This document shows positions 1 through 6,239 of a stretch of 7,164 nucleotides of DNA, piece after piece (the first letter of the stretch is position 1; the number at the start of each line of letters is the position of its first letter). The DNA comes from DATLNF01 sp035536235 (GTDB lineage Bacteria > Actinomycetota > Actinomycetes > BP-191), in contig DATLOQ010000067.1 of the NCBI GenBank assembly GCA_035536235.1, positions 1-7,164 of the forward strand. Reading direction: 5' to 3'. Below the pieces are notes generated by a model, which saw nothing but the letters and a program-made list of their open reading frames with translations, was not told the origin of the DNA and ran no database searches. The position numbers and the translations under genes were made by a program.

Positions 1-284
1 ACGTCGCTGCGCTAGAGGCGCCGGAACGGCTCGCCGCCCGTGCGGCCGAGCTCGGGCTCGTCCCGGCCGGCCCGCCCGCGTTCCTCCGCCTGAGCGACGG
101 CGCCGTGCTCGGGGCTCCGCTCGCCCCGGCGGCGCCGGTGATCGAGGTGGCTCCGCCCCCGCCCGCGAACCCGACACCGGCTGCGACACGTGCTCAGACC
201 CCCAAGGCCGCGCCGGCTGCGAAGCGCTCGCCCTCAGCGAAGCCCGCCCGGGCGCGACCTACGCCGTCACCGAAGGCCCGCTGA
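1..284 (+). CDS. ftsL: FtsL-like cell division protein, C-terminal part (5' end outside window)
   Basis: The open frame enters from the left edge (first whole codon at 3) and gives 93 residues before TGA at 282-284. FtsL is a small bitopic divisome protein that works with FtsB/FtsQ and helps activate the FtsW-FtsI septal synthase. What is visible is the extracytoplasmic end. A segment reading LEAPERLAARAAELGLVPAG, then PAFLRLSDGAVLG, resembles the motif that follows the coiled coil in actinobacterial FtsL-type proteins. A tail of about 45 residues follows, rich in Pro, Ala, Lys and Arg, with no acidic residue after window residue 48. The membrane segment and most of the coiled coil lie upstream and are not seen. 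The position directly before ftsI is the standard dcw place for ftsL. Its stop overlaps the ftsI start by one base (TGATG), suggesting coupled translation. FtsL sequences are weakly conserved, so the name rests on this motif plus context. Confidence 0.75.
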   Translation, partial: VAALEAPERLAARAAELGLVPAGPPAFLRLSDGAVLGAPLAPAAPVIEVAPPPPANPTPAATRAQTPKAAPAAKRSPSAKPARARPTPSPKAR

Positions 285-2215
285 TGCCGCCGCGGAGCTT
301 GCCCCCCCAGCCCCGCTCGGCCCAGCCCAGGTTCGGCGCCAAGCCCCGCCCGGCCACCCCGCGCGCAGGCGCTGCTCGCTCGACTGCAGCGCGGAAGGCG
401 GGCAGCTGGTCGACGTACCCGGAGCCGCGACCCACCCGGGCGCGCGCGACCTCTCGGCCGGCCACCCATCGTCCCCGCGCAGTGCCAGCGCGGCGCCCGC
501 TGCGGGCCGGTGACCCGGCGCGCCGGCTGCGCATCGGCCTGGTCGCCGTCGGCGTGATCGTGGCTGTGCTGGCCGGGCGGCTGGTACAGCTGCAAGGGAT
601 GGAGTCCACGGTGTACGCCGCGAAGGCGGCCCAGCAGCGGCTGCGGACCGTGCCGCTCGCGGCGCAGCGGGGCGCGATCGTCGACCGGGACGGCGTACCT
701 CTCGCGATGAACGTGGAGACCCGCTCCATCTACGCCAACCCCCGCCTCGTCGACGACCCGACTCCTGTCGCGGCCGCGCTGGCGCCGCTGCTGGGTCTGC
801 CCCTGGCCGAGGTGGAGGGCAAGCTGCGGCGCGACAAGTCGTTCGTCTACCTGGCCCGCGACCTCGACCCGGCGGCCGCTCGCAAGGTGCTCGCCCTCAA
901 GCTGCCCGGCGTCGGCGCGGAGCCCTCGACGCGCCGGGTGTATCCGAACAACGCCCTGGGCGCGGCCGTCCTCGGCTTCGTCGGCCGGGACGGCACCGGC
1001 CTCGGCGGCGTCGAGTACGCCATGCAGACACCCCTCGCCGGGCGGGCCGGCTCGCTGCTGGTCGAGGAGGACGAGCAGGGTCGGGAGATCCCCTCCGGCG
1101 AGCGCAGGGAGCTCGCTCCCACGCCGGGCACGACGCAGGTGCTAACCATCGACCGTGACATCCAGTGGTACGCCGAGAAGACGCTGTCCGAGCAGGTCGC
1201 GCAGGTCGGAGCCAAGGGCGGCACCGCGATCGTGATGGACGTGCGCACGGGAGAGATCCTGGCGCTCGCCACCACGCCGACCTTCGATCCCAACAACGCC
1301 GCCGTTGCCTCTCCCGCCCTGCGTGGCAATCCCGCCGTTTCCAGCGTCTACGAGCCCGGCAGCGTCAACAAGGTGATCACCGCGGCGGCGGCGCTGGAGA
1401 CCGGACTGCTGACGCCAACCTCCACCGTCGTCGTGCCCACGTCGATTCGGGTCGCCGACAAGACGTTCCGCGAGCTGCACGCCCCTGGGCCGCAGCGCCT
1501 CACCTTCACCGGCGTTCTCGCCAAGTCGAGCAACGTCGGCACGATCACGATCGCGCAGCAGCTCGGCCGGGAGCGCGTGTACGAGTACCTCCGCAAATTC
1601 GGCCTCGGCGAGAAGACAGGTGTGCGGTTTCCCGGTGAGAGCGCTGGTCTGCTCCCCCCGCCGAAGCGCTGGTCGGGCAGCCAGGTCGGCACGATTCCGA
1701 TCGGCCAGGGCGTCTCCGCCACCTCACTGCAGATCGCCTCGGTCTACGCCACGGTCGCCAACGGCGGAGTGCGGGTGACGCCGTCGATGCTGCGGGGAAG
1801 CCGCGACGCCGAAGGTCGCCTGACGCCGGCGGCGCCCCCTCGGTCGACCCGGGTGGTGTCAGCGCAGACAGCGGGGCAGCTGTCCCGGATGCTCGAGGCC
1901 GTCACCAACGAAGGTGGTACCGCCACGTCCGCGCGCATCAGCGGATACCGGGTGGCGGGAAAGACGGGCACCGCCCGCAAGGTGGCGGCCAACGGCCGCT
2001 ATGACGGCAGCTACATCGCGTCCTTCGTCGGCTTCGCGCCGGCTGACGCGCCACGGCTCGTGGTGTCCGTCAGCCTGGATGAGCCTGACGTCATCTTCGG
2101 CGGCGTCGTCGCGGCGCCGGTCTTCCAGAAGGTGATGGGCTTCTCACTCGGCGTGCTGCAGATGCCGCCCACCGGCCGGGCGCCGGAGCCGGCCGTGCCG
2201 CTGCTCGCCCCGTGA
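284..2215 (+). CDS. ftsI: FtsI / PBP3 septal peptidoglycan transpeptidase (class B PBP)
   Basis: This 643-residue class B penicillin-binding protein forms the peptide cross-links of septal peptidoglycan on the outer face of the membrane, paired with the glycosyltransferase FtsW. Residues 1-80 are a predicted cytoplasmic tail, strongly basic and Pro-rich. A single membrane segment lies at about 83-99. The PBP dimerisation (pedestal) domain starts with RGAIVDRDG (129-137) and includes GTGLGGVE (237-244). The transpeptidase domain runs from about 285 to 620 and keeps all three penicilloyl-serine motifs: S-V-N-K (360-363, nucleophile Ser360) after YEPG, SSN (415-417) and KTG (560-562). No PASTA domain follows. 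Length is normal for the actinobacterial family. The ATG at 284 is chosen because it overlaps the upstream stop and has a weak GAAGG seven bases upstream. A GTG at 482 (residue 67) would give a 577-residue form that keeps the membrane segment, but it has no visible ribosome binding site. The gene is also called pbpB in this phylum. Confidence 0.96.
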   Translation: MPPRSLPPQPRSAQPRFGAKPRPATPRAGAARSTAARKAGSWSTYPEPRPTRARATSRPATHRPRAVPARRPLRAGDPARRLRIGLVAVGVIVAVLAGRLVQLQGMESTVYAAKAAQQRLRTVPLAAQRGAIVDRDGVPLAMNVETRSIYANPRLVDDPTPVAAALAPLLGLPLAEVEGKLRRDKSFVYLARDLDPAAARKVLALKLPGVGAEPSTRRVYPNNALGAAVLGFVGRDGTGLGGVEYAMQTPLAGRAGSLLVEEDEQGREIPSGERRELAPTPGTTQVLTIDRDIQWYAEKTLSEQVAQVGAKGGTAIVMDVRTGEILALATTPTFDPNNAAVASPALRGNPAVSSVYEPGSVNKVITAAAALETGLLTPTSTVVVPTSIRVADKTFRELHAPGPQRLTFTGVLAKSSNVGTITIAQQLGRERVYEYLRKFGLGEKTGVRFPGESAGLLPPPKRWSGSQVGTIPIGQGVSATSLQIASVYATVANGGVRVTPSMLRGSRDAEGRLTPAAPPRSTRVVSAQTAGQLSRMLEAVTNEGGTATSARISGYRVAGKTGTARKVAANGRYDGSYIASFVGFAPADAPRLVVSVSLDEPDVIFGGVVAAPVFQKVMGFSLGVLQMPPTGRAPEPAVPLLAP

Positions 2216-2216
2216 G

Positions 2217-2234
2217 ATGCGCCGGGACCCCTGA
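2217..2234 (+). other. possible five-codon mini-ORF bridging ftsI and murE
   Basis: One base after the ftsI stop (2213-2215) an ATG at 2217 opens a frame reading M-R-R-D-P and ending in TGA at 2232-2234. The last base of that stop is the A of the murE ATG, so a TGATG overlap forms here as at the ftsL/ftsI junction. It could let ribosomes ending ftsI restart and be handed to murE across the 18-base gap. It could equally be chance, since a short ATG-to-TGA run is not rare. No strong ribosome binding site belongs to it, and no product function is suggested. Confidence 0.25.
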
Positions 2235-3802
2235 TGCGCGCGGGTAGCCTGGCGCGGACCCGACTCGCACGACCGCGCCGATCCGGAGCCCGCGCCCTGC
2301 CCACCGACCTGCGCCCGTCCAGCCTCGTGCCGCGCCCGCTGGAGGGCGTGGCCGCCGTGGTGGCGGACGTCTTCGTCGACGGCGATGTCGGCGGTCTCGC
2401 CGCGACGGGCATCACGCACGACTCGCGGGCGGTGCGCCCGGGCGACCTCTACGCCGCGCTGCCCGGAGAGCGGGCGCACGGCGCGGACTTCACATCCATG
2501 GCCGCAGCGGCGGGGGCAGTGGCGATCTTCACCGACCGCCCCGGGCCGCACCCACTGCCGGCTCTCATCGTCAAGGAGCCGCGCCGGCACCTGGGCGCTG
2601 TCGCCGCTCACATCTACGGCGAGCCGTCGACGGCGCTTGACGTCATCGGCATCACCGGCACCAACGGCAAGACCACCACCGCCTATCTCGTCGAAGCCGG
2701 GTATGCCGCGTCGGGGCGGCGTACCGGGCTCATCGGCACGGTGGAGACGCGGGTGGCCGGCGACGTCATGCCGTCGGAGCACACCACCCCGGAGGCGCCC
2801 GACCTGCATGCCCTGCTCGCGGTGATGCGTGAACGCGGCGCTACCGGTGTAGCGATGGAGGTGTCGAGCCACGGCCTGGCGCTCGGCCGAGTCGACGGGG
2901 TGCATTACGCCGCGGCGGTCTTCACGAACCTGAGCCAGGACCACCTCGACTTCCACGCCGACATGGAGGACTACTTCGCGGCAAAGGCTGCTCTGTTCGA
3001 TGCTGGCCGGTCTGCTGTGGCCGTTCTCAACGTCGACGACGCTGCGGGCCGGCGACTGCTGGACCAGGTGCGCATTCCGCGGGTGACCACCAGCGCGAGC
3101 GGCAGCAACGGGGCTGACTGGCGGGCCACCGACGTGCAGGCCACGTCGCTGGGCACGACGTTCGTGGTGCACGGGCCCGGGCTGGGTGCCGGCCGACGCA
3201 CTGCGATCTCACTGCCGGGCGGGTACAACGTCGACAACGCACTCGGCGCCGTGGCCGCTCTCCACGCGGTCGGGGTGGACGTCGACGCTGCGCTCTCCGG
3301 GATGTCGAGCCTGCCCGGGGTGCCGGGTCGCCTGGAGCGGGTGGACGCGGGTCAGCCCTGGCTCGCCGTCGTGGACTACGCGCATACCCCCGACTCGGTG
3401 ACCTCGATGCTCGCTTCGTTGCGTCCGCTGACGGCAGGCAAGCTCGTGGTGGTGCTCGGCTGCGGGGGCGACCGGGACCGCTCCAAGCGCCCGCTGATGG
3501 GTGCCGCCGCTGCCCGCCACGCTGACGTCGTCGTGATCACATCGGACAACCCGCGCAGCGAGGACCCCCTGCTCATCGTGCGGGCAGTCGAGAGCGGTGC
3601 TCGGGCCGCAGGGGGCGCTGAGGTCGTCGTAGAGCCCGACCGGGCGGCTGCCATCGCTCTCGCCTGCGCCCGCGCGCTGCCCGACGACACCGTGGTCGTC
3701 GCGGGCAAGGGCCACGAGCAGGGTCAGGTCTTCGCCGACCGCACGGTGCCGTTCGACGACCGGGAAGTGCTGCGGGCGGGGATCGCGGCGGCTCTCGCAT
3801 GA
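2234..3802 (+). CDS. murE: MurE, UDP-MurNAc-L-Ala-D-Glu:diaminopimelate ligase
   Basis: This cytoplasmic ATP-dependent Mur ligase (522 residues) adds the third stem-peptide amino acid to UDP-MurNAc-L-Ala-D-Glu. The N-terminal uridine-binding domain contains ITHDSRAVRPGDLYAAL (60-76). The central ATPase domain has the P-loop GITGTNGKTTT (139-149), the substrate-binding HTTPE (183-187), EVSSHGL (209-215) and NLSQDHLDFH (232-241). K251, in YFAAKAALF, is the lysine expected to be carbamylated. The C-terminal domain carries VDYAHTPDS (380-388), GCGGDRDRSKRP (409-420) and DNPR (438-441) followed by SEDP. DNPR is the signature of diaminopimelate-adding enzymes; lysine-adding MurE differs there. It does not separate meso-DAP from LL-DAP. 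The first 25 residues are a basic extension. The ATG at 2234 is kept because the family-like LRPSSLVPRPL begins at residue 26; the later in-frame GTG at 2327 would cut into it. Only a weak GGGA precedes the start. The 3' end overlaps murF by four bases. Confidence 0.96.
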   Translation: MRAGSLARTRLARPRRSGARALPTDLRPSSLVPRPLEGVAAVVADVFVDGDVGGLAATGITHDSRAVRPGDLYAALPGERAHGADFTSMAAAAGAVAIFTDRPGPHPLPALIVKEPRRHLGAVAAHIYGEPSTALDVIGITGTNGKTTTAYLVEAGYAASGRRTGLIGTVETRVAGDVMPSEHTTPEAPDLHALLAVMRERGATGVAMEVSSHGLALGRVDGVHYAAAVFTNLSQDHLDFHADMEDYFAAKAALFDAGRSAVAVLNVDDAAGRRLLDQVRIPRVTTSASGSNGADWRATDVQATSLGTTFVVHGPGLGAGRRTAISLPGGYNVDNALGAVAALHAVGVDVDAALSGMSSLPGVPGRLERVDAGQPWLAVVDYAHTPDSVTSMLASLRPLTAGKLVVVLGCGGDRDRSKRPLMGAAAARHADVVVITSDNPRSEDPLLIVRAVESGARAAGGAEVVVEPDRAAAIALACARALPDDTVVVAGKGHEQGQVFADRTVPFDDREVLRAGIAAALA

Positions 3803-5199
3803 TCTCGATGACCCTGGACGCCGTCGCCAGCGCCGTCGCTGGTCGCGTCGCCGAGCCCGCTACAGGACGCGTCGTCGTCGACGCACCCGTGGTCGTCGAC
3901 TCCCGGCAGGCGACGGCGGGTGCGCTCTTCGCCGCGGTCGTGGGGGAGCAGGTCGACGGCCACAGCTTCGCCGGCGACGCGGCCGAGCGGGGCGCCGTAG
4001 CCGCCTTGGCCAGCCGCCCGGTGACCGGGCTGCCAGCAGTGCTGGTCGACGACGTCGTCGCGGCACTGGGCGCTCTCGCACAGCATGTCCTCGCCACCTT
4101 GCGGACGGTGGCTGCGCCTTCGGTCGTCGGCATCACCGGCTCGAGCGGCAAAACCTCGACGAAGGACGTGTTGGCTCAGGTGCTGGCTGCGTCGGGGCCC
4201 ACCATTGCGCCCGCCGGCTCGTTCAACAACGAGATCGGCCTGCCCCTCACCGTGCTGCGGGCCGACGCGTCGACCCGTCACCTCGTGCTGGAGATGAGCG
4301 CGCGAGGCATCGGCCACATCGCCGCACTCTGCGCCATCGCCCCGGTCGACGTCGCCGTCGTGCTGAACGTCGGCACGGCGCACCTGGGGGAGTTCGGCAG
4401 CCGGGAAGCCATTGCGGCCGCGAAGGGCGAGCTGCTCGACGGGGTGGTCGGCGGCGGCAGCACCATCCTCAACGTCGACGACCCACTCGTCGCGGCCATG
4501 ACGACCAGGGCCAGGGGCCGCGTGGTCACCGTCGGGCAGGCCGCGGCGGCCGACGTGCGCGCCGCTGACGTGACCCTCGACCCCGCCGGCCGGGCGTCGT
4601 ACACCCTCGTCACCTCCGCAGGCTCCAGCCTCGTGCAGCTGCAGCTGGTGGGGGGGCACCACGTCGCCAACTCCCTCGCCGCCGCAGCGGCCGCCCTCGA
4701 GCTCGGGATGACGCAGGAAGCCGTCACCGACGCGCTCTGCGCTGCTGTCCCCTTGAGCCGCTGGCGCATGGAGATGCGGCAGACTCCTGACGGTGTGCGC
4801 CTCGTCAACGATGCCTACAACGCCAACCCCGAGTCGATGCGGGCGGCGCTCGCCGCGCTGGTGCACATCGGGGCCGGCCAGACGACGTGGGCAGTGCTCG
4901 GGCCGATGGCCGAGCTCGGTGACGACGGACCGGCTGAGCACCTCGCGCTGGGCCGGCACTGCGTGGAGATCGGCGTGAGTCACGTGGTCGCTGTCGGCGA
5001 GGCGGCTCGCGCCATCGCGGACGGGGTCCGATCCGGCGGTGGTGACGTCGTCGAGTGCGCTGACGCGCAAGCCGCCGTCGAGCTGCTGCGGGCGCGCCTG
5101 GTCCAGGGCGACACGGTGCTGGTCAAGGCCTCGCGGGCGGCAGGGCTCGAGCAGGTTGCTGACGCCCTGGCTCCCGACCGGTCGGGGGAGGCGGCGTGA
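3799..5199 (+). CDS. murF: MurF, UDP-MurNAc-tripeptide:D-Ala-D-Ala ligase
   Basis: MurF (466 residues) attaches D-alanyl-D-alanine to the UDP-MurNAc-tripeptide, the last cytoplasmic step before the membrane stage. The N-terminal domain includes VVVDSRQATAGALFAAV (31-47). The ATPase domain has the MurF-type P-loop GITGSSGKTSTKD (111-123), GSFNNEIGLPLTVL (140-153), LEMSARGIGHI (164-174) and NVGTAHLGEFGS (190-201), then K209 in AAAKGEL. GGHHVANSLAAAA (285-297) leads into the C-terminal domain, which carries NDAYNANPESMRAAL (337-351), the LGPMAELGD loop (367-375) and KASRAAGLE (443-451). In the last motif the usual KGSR glycine is alanine, a mild change. The SSGKTSTKD P-loop and NDAYNANP separate MurF from MurE and MurD. 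The start is the ATG inside the ATGA overlap with the murE stop. A second in-frame ATG three codons later (3808) cannot be excluded. No strong ribosome binding site is seen, consistent with reinitiation after murE. Confidence 0.96.
   Translation: MISMTLDAVASAVAGRVAEPATGRVVVDAPVVVDSRQATAGALFAAVVGEQVDGHSFAGDAAERGAVAALASRPVTGLPAVLVDDVVAALGALAQHVLATLRTVAAPSVVGITGSSGKTSTKDVLAQVLAASGPTIAPAGSFNNEIGLPLTVLRADASTRHLVLEMSARGIGHIAALCAIAPVDVAVVLNVGTAHLGEFGSREAIAAAKGELLDGVVGGGSTILNVDDPLVAAMTTRARGRVVTVGQAAAADVRAADVTLDPAGRASYTLVTSAGSSLVQLQLVGGHHVANSLAAAAAALELGMTQEAVTDALCAAVPLSRWRMEMRQTPDGVRLVNDAYNANPESMRAALAALVHIGAGQTTWAVLGPMAELGDDGPAEHLALGRHCVEIGVSHVVAVGEAARAIADGVRSGGGDVVECADAQAAVELLRARLVQGDTVLVKASRAAGLEQVADALAPDRSGEAA
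5184..5191 (+). promoter_or_regulatory. purine-rich ribosome binding site of mraY, inside the murF 3' end
   Basis: GGGGGAGG lies four bases before the GTG at 5196. Its GGAG core (5187-5190) ends five bases before the start, which is suitable Shine-Dalgarno spacing. It supports GTG 5196 as the mraY start and is the clearest ribosome binding site in the window. mraY could therefore receive fresh ribosomes as well as those arriving from murF. Confidence 0.7.
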
Positions 5200-6239
5200 A
5201 GTTCATCCTCGTGGCCGCGCTCGTCGGGCTGGTGCTCTCCCTCGTCGGCACGCCGTTCGCCGTCCGGATCTTCCGGCGGCAGGGCTACGGCCAGCTCATC
5301 CGCGATGACGGACCCGACTCCCACCACACCAAGCGCGGCACGCCCACCATGGGCGGCGCGGTGATCATCGTCGCGACCCTCATCGGCTACTTGATCGCGC
5401 ACATCGGCGTCGGCTTCAGCGCCTCTGGTCTGCTCGTCGTCTTCACGATGACCGGGCTCGGCATCGTCGGGTTCTGCGACGACTTCATCAAGATCCGGAT
5501 GCAGCGCAGCCTCGGACTCAACAAGACCGCCAAGCTGGTCGGCCAGCTGCTCATCGCGGTGGGGTTCGGGCTGCTGGCCCTGGAGGTCGCTGACGCGTCC
5601 ACGTCGGTGTCGTTCATCCGCGACACCTCCATCAAGCTCGGCGCCGTCGGATTCGTGATCTGGGTCTACGTCATGGTGTCCGCGACCTCCAACGGGGTGA
5701 ACCTCACCGATGGTCTCGACGGGCTTGCAGCGGGCTCGGCCGCGATGGTCTTCGCGGCGTACGTCGTGATGACGTTCTGGATGAGCCGCAACCTGTGCGA
5801 GTCGCAGATCACGCCCGGCTGCTACGTCGTTGCCGACCCGCTCGACCTGGCGATCGTCGCGGCTGCGGCGATGGGCGCGTGCTTCGGCTTCCTCTGGTGG
5901 AACGCTGCGCCGGCGAAGATCTTCATGGGCGACACGGGGTCACTCGCCCTCGGCGGCGCTCTGGCAAGCCTCGCGGTGCTCTCGCGCACTGAGCTGCTGC
6001 TCGTGGTCCTCGGCGGCCTCTTCGTCGTCGAGACGCTGTCGGTGATCATCCAGGTGGCTGCGTTCCGTGGGCTGAAGCGCCGGGTGTTCAACATGGCGCC
6101 CATCCACCACCACTTCGAGCTCGCCGGGTGGCCGGAGTTCACGGTGATCGTGCGGTTCTGGATCGTCGCCGGCCTCGCGGTGGCTTTCGGGCTCGGGCTC
6201 TTCTATGCGGAGTTCCTCTCGCGCGGCCCCCTGCCGTGA
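5196..6239 (+). CDS. mraY: MraY, phospho-MurNAc-pentapeptide-transferase (lipid I synthase)
   Basis: MraY (347 residues) is a polytopic membrane enzyme that transfers phospho-MurNAc-pentapeptide from UDP to undecaprenyl phosphate, forming lipid I on the cytoplasmic face. Around ten hydrophobic segments are visible, roughly 3-23, 53-70, 78-98, 113-133, 148-165, 176-196, 215-238, 248-263, 265-290 and 316-340. Family motifs in order are DGPDSHHTKRGTPTMGG (38-54), the Asp pair D95-D96 in GFCDDFIK, NLTDGLDGLA (169-178), MGDTGSLALGG (244-254, catalytic-region D246) and APIHHHFELAGW (301-312) with the His triad 304-306. All expected active-site residues are present and the length is normal. The outer loop after the sixth segment holds Cys201 and Cys209. 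The start is GTG within a GTGA overlap with the murF stop, backed by a good ribosome binding site. The 3' end overlaps murD by four bases. Confidence 0.97.
   Translation: MKFILVAALVGLVLSLVGTPFAVRIFRRQGYGQLIRDDGPDSHHTKRGTPTMGGAVIIVATLIGYLIAHIGVGFSASGLLVVFTMTGLGIVGFCDDFIKIRMQRSLGLNKTAKLVGQLLIAVGFGLLALEVADASTSVSFIRDTSIKLGAVGFVIWVYVMVSATSNGVNLTDGLDGLAAGSAAMVFAAYVVMTFWMSRNLCESQITPGCYVVADPLDLAIVAAAAMGACFGFLWWNAAPAKIFMGDTGSLALGGALASLAVLSRTELLLVVLGGLFVVETLSVIIQVAAFRGLKRRVFNMAPIHHHFELAGWPEFTVIVRFWIVAGLAVAFGLGLFYAEFLSRGPLP

Noticed and set aside
190..513. 107-residue + strand open frame across the ftsL/ftsI junction
   Set aside because: It overlaps two real frames in a low-complexity Pro/Arg/Ala region where stops are rare in any frame. 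No motif and no ribosome binding site.
194..729. Two - strand open frames under the start of ftsI
   Set aside because: Antisense to the FtsI tail, membrane segment and pedestal domain. Arg/Ala/Gly-rich translations without recognisable features.
1352..1372. FtsI active-site motif S-V-N-K, differing from the S-T-V-K or S-T-F-K of better-known class B PBPs
   Set aside because: It fits the required SxxK pattern, and S-V-N-K is, as far as I recall, usual in actinobacterial FtsI. SSN and KTG are also intact, so there is no sign of altered catalysis.
2144..3172. 342-residue open frame on the - strand across the ftsI 3' end and murE
   Set aside because: Antisense shadow of murE with a biased His/Arg/Gly composition, no domain and no start signal. 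MurE in the + frame is unambiguous.
3870..3902. Locally repetitive GTCGTCGTCGAC-like bases near the murF start
   Set aside because: They encode VVVDAPVVVDS, which fits the MurF N-domain. The repetition follows from repeated Val/Asp codons in high-GC DNA rather than from a separate element.
3724..5070. 448-residue open frame on the - strand across murF
   Set aside because: It lies wholly antisense to murF, which has a full set of family motifs. The translation is His/Asp/Gly/Arg-rich with no recognisable domain, as expected for a complementary frame of high-GC coding DNA.
5125..5151. KASR in place of the usual KGSR near the MurF C-terminus
   Set aside because: A single Gly-to-Ala change with the Lys, Ser and Arg retained. 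Too mild to suggest altered function.
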